Assembly: GCF_021474405.1 (NCBI RefSeq)
Contig: NZ_JAKEIO010000059.1
Coordinates: forward strand, 1-45,252
Length of the DNA stretch: 45,252 nt
Direction of reading: 5' to 3'
DNA from: [Streptosporangium] indianense
GTDB lineage: Bacteria; Actinomycetota; Actinomycetes; Streptomycetales; Streptomycetaceae
In this document: piece by piece, positions 14,311 through 23,034 of the stretch
How the letters are laid out: every line of letters starts with the position of its first letter
Numbering within the stretch: position 1 is the first letter of the stretch
The notes under the pieces: generated by a model
Told to the model about the DNA's origin: nothing
Database searches by the model: none
Seen by the model: only the letters and a program-made list of their open reading frames with translations
Translations under genes and position numbers: made by a program

Positions 14311-15732
14311 ATGGACACGCACGTGCACGACCGCCGGAGGTTCCTCGCGCTCGCCGCCGGGGCTGCCGCGGCACCCCTGCTCACGGCCTGTGGCGCCGGG
14401 TTCGGCGGGGACGACGGCAAGAGCGACGGGTCCGCCGCGGACGACGTCACCGGCTCCTTCGACTGGAAGCGGGAGAAGGGCACCACCGTCAAGGCCCTGC
14501 TCAACAAGCACCCGTACACGGACGCGCTCATCGCCGACCTGAAGTCCTTCACCGCGAAGACCGGCATCGAGGTCGAGTACGACGTCTTCCCCGAGGACAA
14601 CTACTTCGACAAGCTCACCGTGGACCTGTCCAGCGGGCGTGCCTCCTACGACGTCTTCATGCTCGGCGCGTACATGGTGTGGCAGTACGGGCCGCCGGGC
14701 TGGCTGGAGGACCTCGGGCCCTGGATGCGCAACTCCGCGGCGACGGGCGCCGAATGGGACCAGGCGGACTTCTTCCCGAACCTGCTCCGGGCCGACCAGT
14801 GGTCCCTGAAGGCGGGCGCGCCGCTCGGCCGGGGCGGGCAGTACGCGCTGCCGTGGGGCTGGGAGACCAACGTCGTCGCGTACAACACCGAGGTGTTCCG
14901 CAAGCTCGGCCTGAAACCGGCCGAGTCCTTCGACGAGCTGACCGAACTCGCCGGGACCATCACACAGCGGGCGCCGGGCGCGGGCTTCGACGGCATGTAC
15001 GGCATCGCCGTACGCGGGTCCCGCAGCTGGGCCACCATCCATCCCGGCTTCATGACGATGTACGCCCGCAACGGACTGCGGGACTTCACGGTCGACGGCG
15101 GGAAGCTCACCCCCGCCATGAACAGCTCCGACGCCGTCGCCTTCACCGAGGACTGGGCCGGCATGGTCAAGCGGGGCGGGCCGCCGTCCTGGACGTCGTA
15201 CACCTGGTACCAGTGCTCCAGCGACCTCGGCGCGAAGAAGGCGGGGATGCTGTTCGACGCCGACACGGCCGCCTACTTCCAGGCGGTGAAGGGCGCGAGC
15301 CCCGCCTCCGGGAAGATCGCCTTCCACCCCGGGCCGAAGGGGCGGGACGGCTCGCTCGCCACCAACATGTGGATCTGGTCGCTCGGCATGAACGCCAAGA
15401 GCAAGAAGAAGAGCGCCAGTTGGCTGTTCCTGCAGTGGGCGACCGGCAAGGAGCACCTGCGCAAGAGCGCCGTCACCCACAACCACATCGACCCGGTGCG
15501 CAAGTCGGTCGCGGACGACGCCGCGTACAAGGACAAGATGCGGCACCTGCCGGGCTTCCTGGAGACCTTCGAGACGGTCGTCGACCAGACGAAGATCCAG
15601 TTCACCCCGCAGGCGCAGTTCTTCGACGCGACGACCAGCTGGGCGGCGGCCCTCCAGGAGATCTACGGGGGCAAGGGAGCGAGGTCCGTCCTGGACGGGC
15701 TGGCGGACGACCTCGCCGGCAAGGTGGGCTAG
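14311..15732 (+). CDS. ABC sugar/polyol transporter substrate-binding lipoprotein
   Basis: This 473-residue family-1 binding protein has a twin-arginine signal (DRRRFLALAAG) ending in the lipobox LTAC (Cys about residue 27), so it is probably exported folded by Tat and lipid-anchored. The mature domain has the usual PWGWETNVVAYNTEVFRKLG and SASWLFLQWATG segments of carbohydrate-binding proteins. It is the first gene of a long plus-strand operon. The ATG at 14311 follows GGAGGT; the GTG at 14281 overlaps the operator palindrome and is unlikely. The ligand is not identifiable from sequence; a polyol or sugar derivative fits the neighbours. Confidence 0.88.
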   Translation: MDTHVHDRRRFLALAAGAAAAPLLTACGAGFGGDDGKSDGSAADDVTGSFDWKREKGTTVKALLNKHPYTDALIADLKSFTAKTGIEVEYDVFPEDNYFDKLTVDLSSGRASYDVFMLGAYMVWQYGPPGWLEDLGPWMRNSAATGAEWDQADFFPNLLRADQWSLKAGAPLGRGGQYALPWGWETNVVAYNTEVFRKLGLKPAESFDELTELAGTITQRAPGAGFDGMYGIAVRGSRSWATIHPGFMTMYARNGLRDFTVDGGKLTPAMNSSDAVAFTEDWAGMVKRGGPPSWTSYTWYQCSSDLGAKKAGMLFDADTAAYFQAVKGASPASGKIAFHPGPKGRDGSLATNMWIWSLGMNAKSKKKSASWLFLQWATGKEHLRKSAVTHNHIDPVRKSVADDAAYKDKMRHLPGFLETFETVVDQTKIQFTPQAQFFDATTSWAAALQEIYGGKGARSVLDGLADDLAGKVG

Positions 15733-15734
15733 CC

Positions 15735-16613
15735 ATGCGGCTCGCGCTGCGGCCGTATCTCCTGATCGTCCCGGCCCTGCTGCTGACCTGCGGGATCCTC
15801 TACCCGTTCGGACTCGGCCTGTACTACACGCTGTTCGACTTCTCGGCGAGCAAACCGCAGCCGGACATGGTGCGGTTCGAGAACTACACGACCGTCTTCA
15901 CACAGGAGGCGTTCTGGAACTCGGCGTGGGTGACCGTGCTGTACGCGGTCGGGGCGGCCCTCGCCGAGACCGTGCTCGGCGTGGCCGTCGCCCTGCTGCT
16001 GCACCGGTCGACGATCGTCGGCCGGATCCTGGAGAAAATCCTGATCCTGCCGCTGATGATCGCCCCGGTGATCGCGGCGATCATCTGGAAGCTGATGCTC
16101 CAGCCTTCGGTGGGGGTGGTCAACCACCTGCTGCGCCCCTTCGGGCTGGGCGGCGTGCAGTGGACCGACACCCCGACGGGCGCGCTGCTGTCGTCGATCG
16201 CGGTGGACGTGTGGGTCTACACCCCGTTCGTGGCGATCCTCGCCCTGGCCGGGCTGCGGTCGCTGCCCGCCTCCCCGTTCGAGGCGGCGGCCGTGGACGG
16301 CGCGGGGTGGTGGTACACCTTCCGGCGGCTGACCCTGCCGATGCTGTGGCCGTACGTGCTGGTCGCGGTGATCTTCCGGTTCATGGACTCGCTGAAGGTG
16401 TTCGACATCATCTACGCCCTGACCGAGGGCGGGCCGGGTGACGCGACGGTCGTCCTGCAGATCCGGGCGTATCTGGAGGCCATCCGCTTCCAGCGCTACT
16501 CCTTCGGGATCTCCTACACGATCGTGCTGTGGGCGGTGGTGTACCTGGCCGCGATGGTGCTGGTGAAGCACCTGGGGAAGATCCAGCGGAAGGCCGCGGA
16601 GGTCACCACATGA
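15735..16613 (+). CDS. ABC sugar transporter permease 1 (MalF/UgpA type)
   Basis: This 292-residue membrane protein has six helices, beginning with RPYLLIVPALLLTCGILYP. The EAA loop EAAAVDGAGWWYTFRRLTLP is at about 192-211. The late FDIIYALTEGGPGDAT sequence is a hallmark of the first permease of carbohydrate-uptake (CUT1) transporters. The ATG at 15735 lies two bases after the binding-protein stop, with a weak AAGGTGGG as ribosome-binding site, implying translational coupling. It pairs with the next gene to form the channel. Confidence 0.9.
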   Translation: MRLALRPYLLIVPALLLTCGILYPFGLGLYYTLFDFSASKPQPDMVRFENYTTVFTQEAFWNSAWVTVLYAVGAALAETVLGVAVALLLHRSTIVGRILEKILILPLMIAPVIAAIIWKLMLQPSVGVVNHLLRPFGLGGVQWTDTPTGALLSSIAVDVWVYTPFVAILALAGLRSLPASPFEAAAVDGAGWWYTFRRLTLPMLWPYVLVAVIFRFMDSLKVFDIIYALTEGGPGDATVVLQIRAYLEAIRFQRYSFGISYTIVLWAVVYLAAMVLVKHLGKIQRKAAEVTT

Positions 16614-17434
16614 GGAAACGTGCCCTGGGATGGCTGGGGGACGCCGCCCTGATCCTCTACTTCGTGTTCGCGCTGTTCCCGATCGCCTGGATGGTGATCC
16701 TGTCCCTGAAACCGGCCGACCAGCTCTTCTCCACGTACTTCTCCTTCTCCCCCACCCTCGACGGCTACCGGACGGTCCTCGGCGACAGCGAGGGCATCCC
16801 GTTCGTGCGGTTCTTCGTCAACAGCCTGGTGGTGTCGGTGGGGGCGGTCGCGCTGTCGCTGGTGGTGGGCCTGCCGGCGGCGTACGCCTCGGCCCGGTGG
16901 CGGTTCAAGGGCTCCGAGAACCTGATGTTCACACTGCTGTCGTTCCGCTTCGCCCCCGAACTGACGGTGATCATCCCCCTGTTCGTGCTCTACCAGAAGC
17001 TCGGACTGTTCGACACGTACGTGGGCATGGTGTGGGTGCTGCAACTCGTCACGCTGCCGCTGATCGTGTGGATCATGCGGTCCTACTTCGCCGACCTCAC
17101 CCCCGAGCTGGAGCAGGCGGCCCTCCTGGACGGCTACACCCGTAAGCAGGCGTTCTTCAAGGTGGCCCTGCCGCTGGTCAAGCCGGGCATCGCGGCGGTG
17201 TCGCTGCTGGCCTTCATCTTCGCCTGGAACAACTTCGTGTTCCCGCTGATCCTCACCTCCAACGAGGCCCAGACGGTGACCGTGGGCGCCCTGTCCTTCC
17301 TCGGCGGTGACCGGCCCAAGTACAACCTCACGGCGGCCGCCGCGCTGGTGTCCGTCGTACCGCCGCTGCTGCTGGCGCTGACGATCCAGCGGTATCTGGT
17401 GCGGGGCCTTTCGTTCGGGGCGGTGAAATCTTGA
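16610..17434 (+). CDS. ABC sugar transporter permease 2 (MalG/UgpE type)
   Basis: This 274-residue partner permease has the CUT1 second-subunit features: FALFPIAWMVILSLKP in the first helix, the EAA loop with EQAALLDGYTRKQAFFKVAL, and AFIFAWNNFVFPLIL near the C-terminus. Its ATG overlaps the stop of the first permease by ATGA, and its own stop is overlapped by the ATPase start. With its partner it makes the membrane channel. Confidence 0.9.
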   Translation: MRKRALGWLGDAALILYFVFALFPIAWMVILSLKPADQLFSTYFSFSPTLDGYRTVLGDSEGIPFVRFFVNSLVVSVGAVALSLVVGLPAAYASARWRFKGSENLMFTLLSFRFAPELTVIIPLFVLYQKLGLFDTYVGMVWVLQLVTLPLIVWIMRSYFADLTPELEQAALLDGYTRKQAFFKVALPLVKPGIAAVSLLAFIFAWNNFVFPLILTSNEAQTVTVGALSFLGGDRPKYNLTAAAALVSVVPPLLLALTIQRYLVRGLSFGAVKS

Positions 17435-18519
17435 TCCGGCTCAGCGGCATCCGGAAGGCGTACGGGAGGACCGTCGCGCTCGACGGGCTCGAACTGGAGA
17501 TCCGGGACGGCGAGTTCTTCTGCCTCCTCGGCCCCTCCGGCGCGGGCAAGACGACCACGCTGAAGACCGTCGCCGGGCTCGAACAGCCGGACTCCGGCAC
17601 GGTCGAGCTCGACGGCGAGGACATGCGGGGCGTCGAGCCGTACGACCGGGGGGTGGCGATGTGCTTCGAGAGCTACGCCCTCTACCCGCACCGCTCCGCC
17701 TACGACAACCTGGCCTCGCCGCTGCGCTCGCCCCGCTACCGGCTGCCCGCCGCCGAGGCCCGGCAGCGGATCGGCGCGATCGCCGAACTGCTGGGCATCT
17801 CCGCGCTGCTGGACCGGCCCGTGGGCCGGTTGTCCAACGGCCAGCGGCAGCGGGTCGCCCTCGGCCGGGTGCTGGTCCGCCCGGCCCGGGCCTTCCTGCT
17901 CGACGAGCCCCTCTCCCACCTCGACGCCAAGCTGCGCCAGCAGATGCGGGCCGAGCTGAAGGCGATCGGGGCCGTGCAGCACACCACCACCCTGTACGTC
18001 ACCCACGACTCGGTCGAGGCGCTGGCTCTCGGCGACCGGATCGGGGTCATCCGGGAGGGTCGCATCGTGCAGACGGGCACGCGGGAGGAGATCTGGTACC
18101 AGCCGTACGACACGGAGGTCGCGCGGGCCTTCGGCCGGCCCCGGATCAACCTGCTGCCGGGCGTGGTGACGGAGAGCGGGGTCGCCGCGGACGGCGGTGT
18201 CCTGCTGCCGGTCCGCGCGCGGGCCGCCCCCGGCACGGATGTCCTGGTCGGGCTGCGGCCCCGGGACATCACCCTGCACGGCGAGGGCCACGCACTGACG
18301 GGAACCGTGTACGTCACCGAGGTGCTCGGCCGGTCCGTCGAGGTGACCGTCCGGCTCGGGACCGGCGAGCAGCGGGTGTCGCTCGTGGCCCCCCGGGCGG
18401 ACGCGGCGCGCCTTCGTCCGGACGATCCGGTACGGCTCGTGGTCCGGCCTGAGAACCTGCTGCTGTTCGAGGCCGACCGGCCGGAGCGACCGGGACGACG
18501 GATAGAGACAGAGTCATGA
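17431..18519 (+). CDS. ABC transporter ATPase 1 (MalK/UgpC type, altered Q-loop and signature)
   Basis: This 362-residue ATPase has Walker A GPSGAGKTT (34-42), Walker B with LLDE (156-159), the switch His in VTHDSVEA (192) and a C-terminal regulatory TOBE-like domain. Two key positions depart from the family: the Q-loop reads MCFESYALYP with Glu80 in place of Gln, and the signature is LSNGQ (134-138) instead of LSGGQ. The gene starts with TTG at 17431, overlapping the permease stop by four bases. A second ATPase with similar changes is encoded 0.9 kb downstream while there is only one permease pair, so the two likely form a heterodimer. Confidence 0.88.
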   Translation: MIRLSGIRKAYGRTVALDGLELEIRDGEFFCLLGPSGAGKTTTLKTVAGLEQPDSGTVELDGEDMRGVEPYDRGVAMCFESYALYPHRSAYDNLASPLRSPRYRLPAAEARQRIGAIAELLGISALLDRPVGRLSNGQRQRVALGRVLVRPARAFLLDEPLSHLDAKLRQQMRAELKAIGAVQHTTTLYVTHDSVEALALGDRIGVIREGRIVQTGTREEIWYQPYDTEVARAFGRPRINLLPGVVTESGVAADGGVLLPVRARAAPGTDVLVGLRPRDITLHGEGHALTGTVYVTEVLGRSVEVTVRLGTGEQRVSLVAPRADAARLRPDDPVRLVVRPENLLLFEADRPERPGRRIETES

Positions 18520-19325
18520 GCAGCAGCAGTGGTGGACAGCAGGGGCCCGCGGCGCGCCAGGCCGCCATGGCCGAGCAGGTGCTGGCCGACGGTTCGGCGA
18601 CGGCGGCGGAGCTCGCCGAGCGGTTCGGGGTGAGCCTGATGACCATCCACCGGGACCTCGACGAGCTCGAACGGCAGGGCATCGTACGGAAGTTCCGTGG
18701 CGGGGTGACCGCGCAGCCGTCGGGGGTCTTCGAGTCGAACGTGCAGTACCGGCTGAAGACCATGCGGGCCGAGAAGGCAGCCGTCGCCGAGCACGCGCTG
18801 CGCATGGTGGAGCCCGGCATGGCGATCCTGCTGGACGACTCCACGTCCACGCTGGAGATAGCCAGGCGGCTGCGCACGGCCGAGGTCACTCCGCTGACGG
18901 TCGTGACCAACTTCCTGGAGGCCATCAACCTCCTGTCCGGCCAGCGGGGCATCCACCTGATGGCGCTCGGCGGCGACTACGACCCGCTGCACTCCTCGTT
19001 CCTCGGGGTGTCCTGCGTGGAGGCGGTCGAGCAGCTCCGGGTGGACGTGTGCTTCGCGTCGACGTCGGCCGTGCAGGGGGGCTACGCCTACCACCAGGAG
19101 CAGCACATCGTGTCGGTGAAGCGGGCGATGCTCGACGCGGCGGCACGCAACGTCCTGCTGATCGACCACACCAAGCTCGGCCGGGTCGCCCTGCACCGGG
19201 TCGTCCCGCTGTCCCGCTTCGACACGGTCCTCGTCGACGACGGGGCGTCGCCGGAGGCACTGCGGGACCTGGACGAGCACAAGGTCCGTTACGAGGTGTG
19301 CGGCACGCCTGCTCGTGAGCCGTAG
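18516..19325 (+). CDS. DeoR/GlpR-family transcriptional regulator
   Basis: This 269-residue regulator has an N-terminal helix-turn-helix (about residues 28-60: TAAELAERFGVSLMTIHRDLDEL, a standard DeoR recognition element) and a C-terminal sensor domain with DDSTSTLEIARRL, VVTNFLEAI and FASTSAVQGGYAY. DeoR-type proteins usually bind a phosphorylated sugar or polyol, here possibly a product of the FGGY kinases. It is embedded inside the operon, ATGA-coupled to the first ATPase. The palindrome at 14261-14288 is a candidate operator. A large hairpin follows its stop codon. Confidence 0.9.
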   Translation: MSSSSGGQQGPAARQAAMAEQVLADGSATAAELAERFGVSLMTIHRDLDELERQGIVRKFRGGVTAQPSGVFESNVQYRLKTMRAEKAAVAEHALRMVEPGMAILLDDSTSTLEIARRLRTAEVTPLTVVTNFLEAINLLSGQRGIHLMALGGDYDPLHSSFLGVSCVEAVEQLRVDVCFASTSAVQGGYAYHQEQHIVSVKRAMLDAAARNVLLIDHTKLGRVALHRVVPLSRFDTVLVDDGASPEALRDLDEHKVRYEVCGTPAREP

Positions 19326-19409
19326 GGCGCGCCGGTGCCGAGGGTGCGAGCACGCGGAGGCCCGGAGGGACGAGCACGTTCGCGGCCTCGGCACCGGCTG
19401 AAGGCGCCC
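19325..19409 (+). other. Large intra-operon stem-loop
   Basis: GCCGGTGCCGAGG (19331-19343) is perfectly complementary to 19386-19398. The stem extends outward with GGGCGC (19325-19330) pairing to 19404-19409 across a 5-nt bulge. The result is a roughly 19-bp stem with a 42-nt loop, in the 116-nt gap between the DeoR gene and the second ATPase. It may be a partial terminator, a processing site or an mRNA-stabilising element. Confidence 0.65.
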
Positions 19410-19441
19410 TGGAGGCGAACGAGCCATGAAAGGGGACGGCC

Positions 19442-20536
19442 ATGACGGGAACGGGACTGGAGCTGTGTGAGCTGCGCAAGACCTACACCGCGCGGGGCCG
19501 GCCGGCGGTGGACGCCGTCCGCGGCATCGACCTGAGCCTGCGCTCCGGGGAGCTGCTGGGACTGCTCGGCCCCTCCGGCTGCGGCAAGTCGACCACGTTA
19601 CGGATGATCGCCGGCCTGGAGTCCGTCACCGGCGGGGACATCCTGGTCGGCGGGACCTCGGTCGTGGAACGGCCCGCCCGGCAGCGGAACATCGGGGTCG
19701 CCTTCGAGAACTACGCCCTCTATCCGCCGCTGTCCGTCGCGGAGAACCTGGCGTTCGGCCTGAAGGCCCGGCGCAGGGCCGCCCGGGGGTCCAAGGGGGA
19801 CGTCGAGCGCAGGGTGAAGGACATCGCCGAGCGGGTCGGTCTGACCGGCCTCCTCGACGCCCGCCCGGCCGGTCTCTCCAGCGGCCAGAAGCAGCGGGTG
19901 TCGCTGGCCCGGGCCCTGATCCGGGAACCGGACGTGCTGCTCCTCGACGAGCCGCTCTCCCACCTGGACGCGGCCCAGCGCGACACCACCCGCCGTGAAC
20001 TCAAGCGCATCCAGAAGGACCTGGGCCACACCACGATCCTGGTCACCCACGACCAGGAGGAGGCCCTCTCCCTCGCCGACCGGATCGCCGTGATGAGGGA
20101 CGGCGTCATCCAGCAGCTCGGCACCCCCTACGAGATCTACGACAGCCCGGCCAACGTGTTCGTCGCGGACTTCGTCGGCGAACCCGCGATCACCCTGCTG
20201 CCCGGCATCTCCGGCGGCGACGGCCACGCCCGTCTCTCCGAAGCGGTGCGCATCGCGCTGCCCGTGCGGGTGGAACGGGGGCGGGAGGTGGTGGTCGGGA
20301 TCCGGCCCGAGGACGTCCGGCTCACCGGGGAGGGCGGTCTGCCCGCCCGGGTCGTCGCCCACGAACCGCTTCTGGAGTCGGGCCTGGCGACCCTCGCCCT
20401 GGACGGGGTCGAACGGCCGCTGGTCGTCCTCACCGACCCCGAGGTACGACTCGCCCACGACGAACGGGTCCGGGTCGCCGCGGATCCACAGCACACCCAT
20501 GTCTTCGACGCCGAGACGGGAGACTCCCTGCGATGA
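19442..20536 (+). CDS. ABC transporter ATPase 2 (altered Q-loop and signature; TTA codon)
   Basis: This 364-residue ATPase has Walker A GPSGCGKST (43-51), Walker B LLLDE (166-170), the switch His in VTHDQEEA (203) and a TOBE-like C-terminal region with VVVGIRPEDVRL. Its Q-loop reads VAFENYALYP with Glu89 for Gln, and its signature is LSSGQ (145-149). Codon 53, right after Walker A, is TTA (19598-19600), the leucine codon read only by the bldA tRNA in Streptomyces and the only one I found in any gene here. The pairing of two ATPases with one permease pair resembles rhizobial GlpS/GlpT. The gene is ATGA-coupled to the dehydrogenase gene. Confidence 0.9.
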   Translation: MTGTGLELCELRKTYTARGRPAVDAVRGIDLSLRSGELLGLLGPSGCGKSTTLRMIAGLESVTGGDILVGGTSVVERPARQRNIGVAFENYALYPPLSVAENLAFGLKARRRAARGSKGDVERRVKDIAERVGLTGLLDARPAGLSSGQKQRVSLARALIREPDVLLLDEPLSHLDAAQRDTTRRELKRIQKDLGHTTILVTHDQEEALSLADRIAVMRDGVIQQLGTPYEIYDSPANVFVADFVGEPAITLLPGISGGDGHARLSEAVRIALPVRVERGREVVVGIRPEDVRLTGEGGLPARVVAHEPLLESGLATLALDGVERPLVVLTDPEVRLAHDERVRVAADPQHTHVFDAETGDSLR

Positions 20537-21564
20537 CTGCCGGAAACAGTGTGCGGGTGGTGGCCGCCGGTGACCACTTCGTCCTGCCGTCGCTGATCGC
20601 GCGTGCGGTGCGGCACGAGGTGGCGCGCGCCGACGTGACGGAACTGAGGCTCGGCTGGCCGCTGGAGCCGTTCGGGCCGGTCGCCGAGGTGCAGGAGGCC
20701 AGTGACGCCGAGGACGCGGTGATCGAGGCGCTGGCCGGGGCGGAGGTCCTGGTCACGCAGATGGGCCCGGTCACCGAGAAGGTCCTCGCCGCCTGCCCGG
20801 AGCTGAAGCTGGTCGTGGTCTGCCGGGGAGGGCCGGTCAACGTCAACCTGGACGCGGCGAAGAACCGTGGCGTGCGGGTCTGCTTCGCGCCGGGCCGCAA
20901 CGCCGCCGCCACCGCCGAGTTCACCGTCGGGATGATGCTGGCCGCCCTGCGCCGCATCCCCCAGGCCCACGATCCGCTCGCCCGGCGCGGCAGTTGGGAG
21001 GGGGCGACGTACTACACGTACGAGCACAGCGGCCTGGAGCTGGAGGACCTGCCCGTCGGTCTGGTCGGGTACGGGGCGGTCGGCAGCCGGGTCGCACGCG
21101 TGCTGTGCGCGTTCGGGGCGCGGGTGATGGTGCACGACCCGTATGTGCACGGCGAGATCCACGGTCTGCGGATGGCCTCGCTGGACGAACTCCTCGGCCG
21201 CTCGCAGGTGATCACCCTGCACGCCCGGCTCACGCCCGAGACGCGGGGTCTGATCGGCGCCCGGGAGCTGGCGCTGCTGCCGTCCGGCGCGGTGGTGGTG
21301 AACGTGGCCCGGGGGCCGCTGCTGGACGAGGGCGCGCTGTGCGACGCGCTGGTGAGCGGCCGGGTGTCGGCGGCGGCACTCGACACCTACGAGCGGGAGC
21401 CGCTGCCGCCCGATTCCCGGCTGCTGCAACTCGCCGACCGTGTGGTCCTCACCCCTCACCTGGGCGGGGCGTCGCGGGCGGTCGCGGAGAAGGCCGCCCG
21501 GATCGCCGCCGGAGAGGTGGGCCGCTGGGTGCGCGGGGAGCCGCTCGCGCACTGTCTGACCTGA
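20533..21564 (+). CDS. D-isomer-specific 2-hydroxyacid dehydrogenase
   Basis: This 343-residue NAD-dependent oxidoreductase resembles 3-phosphoglycerate dehydrogenase. The nucleotide fold has GYGAVG (179-184) and acidic Asp202 favouring NAD. The catalytic triad is Arg260 in VNVARGPL, Glu289 in DTYEREPL and His309 in LTPHLGGAS. It would interconvert a 2-hydroxy acid and a 2-keto acid. Between a transporter ATPase and a sugar kinase, it may act on an acid derived from the imported compound, such as a tetronate or glycerate. No regulatory ACT domain is present, so a serine-pathway role is less likely. It overlaps the ATPase stop by 4 nt. Confidence 0.88.
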   Translation: MTAGNSVRVVAAGDHFVLPSLIARAVRHEVARADVTELRLGWPLEPFGPVAEVQEASDAEDAVIEALAGAEVLVTQMGPVTEKVLAACPELKLVVVCRGGPVNVNLDAAKNRGVRVCFAPGRNAAATAEFTVGMMLAALRRIPQAHDPLARRGSWEGATYYTYEHSGLELEDLPVGLVGYGAVGSRVARVLCAFGARVMVHDPYVHGEIHGLRMASLDELLGRSQVITLHARLTPETRGLIGARELALLPSGAVVVNVARGPLLDEGALCDALVSGRVSAAALDTYEREPLPPDSRLLQLADRVVLTPHLGGASRAVAEKAARIAAGEVGRWVRGEPLAHCLT

Positions 21565-21583
21565 GGACCGGGAGGAGAGCCGC

Positions 21584-23008
21584 ATGTACGTGGGGATCGA
21601 TGTGGGGACTTCCGTGGTCAAGGCGGCGGCCTTCGACGCCACGGGCCGCCAACTGGCCGTGGAGTCCCGCCCGGTGGGCCTGACCCTGCGGGACGGTGTC
21701 GTCGAGCAGGACATGGAGGAGGTGTACGGGGAGGTCGTCGCGGTGCTCGGGGCGCTGACCTCCGCCGTGGCCGAGCCCGTCGAGCTGGCCGGGCTCACCG
21801 GGCAGGGCGACGGGGTGTGGCTGGTCGACGACGAGGGCCGGCCGGTGCGCCCCGCCGCCTCGTGGATGGACGGGCGGGCGCACGAGCTGGTCGACCGGTG
21901 GCTGGCGGACGGCACGTTCGAGACGGTGTTCCGGCGCACGGGCAGCGCGATGTTCCCCGGCTGCCCGGGCCCCCTGCTGGCATGGCTGGATGGTCGTGAA
22001 CCGGAGGCGCTGGACGCCGCGACGGCCGCCCTGTACTGCAAGGACATGGTGTTCCAGCGGCTGACGGGAGCCGCGGCGACGACGGATGTGTCGGACGCGT
22101 CGATGCCGTTCCTCGACCCGCGGACCCGGACGTACGACGACCGGGTCGTGGAACTGCTGGGCCTGACCCACCGGCGCGGTCTGCTCGCCCCGGTCAGTGA
22201 CCCGGTCGCGACCGCCGAGACGCGGGGCGAGGGCCTGCCGTCCGGGACCCGGATCGCGAACGGGCCGTACGACCTGCCGGCCTGCGCGCTGGGCGCCGGG
22301 GTGACGTCCCCGGGCGACGGTCTGCTGATCGTCGGCACGTGTCTGGCCAGTCTGGTCGCCACCACAGAACTGGACCTGAGCGGTGAGCCGGCGGGTCTGT
22401 ACATCTCCACCGACCGGCCCGGGCACTGGCTGCGCGCCATGCCCGCCATGGTCGGCACGGCGGCGCTGGACTGGGTGCTGTCGACGACCGGGGTGCGGCA
22501 CGAGGAGGTGGACGGTCTGCTGGCCGGGACCCCGCCGGGCGCGCACGGCGTCCGGGTACTGCCGTACTTCGCGCCCTCCGGCGAACGCGCCCCCTTCGTC
22601 GAGCCTCGGCTGCGGGCCGAACTCATGGGCATCTCCCTGGAGTCGACCCGGGGCGATCTGGTCCGCGCCACCTGTGAGGGCATCGGGTACGCGGCCCGGC
22701 ACTGCCTGGAGGCGGCGGGCCTCACCGGGAGTCTGGCCGTGTGCGGCGGCGGCACCCGCAGCTCCGCCTGGACGCGGCTGCTGGCCGATGTGCTGGGCCG
22801 GCCGCTGCGGGTGGTCGAGGGCGAGGTGGGCGCTCGGGGGGCGGTCCTGGCGGCGGCCGAGCGGTACGGGGTCGGGCTGGACGCGGTGGCCTGGACGAAG
22901 CCGACGGCGGTCGTCGAGCCGGACCCGGAGCGGGCCGCCTTCTACACGAGGGGGTACGCGGAGCACCTGGACCGGCTGTCTCAGGCCCGGGACCGGGCCC
23001 GCCAGTGA
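21584..23008 (+). CDS. FGGY-family carbohydrate kinase (xylulokinase-like) 2
   Basis: This 474-residue kinase has the N-terminal phosphate motif YVGIDVGTSVVKAAAFD, GLTGQGDGVWLVD with the likely catalytic Asp, and the adenosine motif AVCGGGTRSSAWTRL. It is the second FGGY enzyme of the locus. The two share the fold but differ in their N-terminal half, so they may act on different substrates of one pathway, such as a polyol and the ketose made from it. The ATG follows GGGAGGAGAG and lies 19 nt after the dehydrogenase stop. Substrate unknown. Confidence 0.88.
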   Translation: MYVGIDVGTSVVKAAAFDATGRQLAVESRPVGLTLRDGVVEQDMEEVYGEVVAVLGALTSAVAEPVELAGLTGQGDGVWLVDDEGRPVRPAASWMDGRAHELVDRWLADGTFETVFRRTGSAMFPGCPGPLLAWLDGREPEALDAATAALYCKDMVFQRLTGAAATTDVSDASMPFLDPRTRTYDDRVVELLGLTHRRGLLAPVSDPVATAETRGEGLPSGTRIANGPYDLPACALGAGVTSPGDGLLIVGTCLASLVATTELDLSGEPAGLYISTDRPGHWLRAMPAMVGTAALDWVLSTTGVRHEEVDGLLAGTPPGAHGVRVLPYFAPSGERAPFVEPRLRAELMGISLESTRGDLVRATCEGIGYAARHCLEAAGLTGSLAVCGGGTRSSAWTRLLADVLGRPLRVVEGEVGARGAVLAAAERYGVGLDAVAWTKPTAVVEPDPERAAFYTRGYAEHLDRLSQARDRARQ

Positions 23009-23034
23009 ACCCGCCTTCCGGGAAGGGGAGTTGC

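Noticed and set aside
12032..14374. A 780-codon open frame joining the histidine phosphatase to upstream sequence
   Set aside because: Only the last 207 codons make a protein family match. The rest is an off-frame reading of the FGGY kinase gene, which has its own clear motifs and start.
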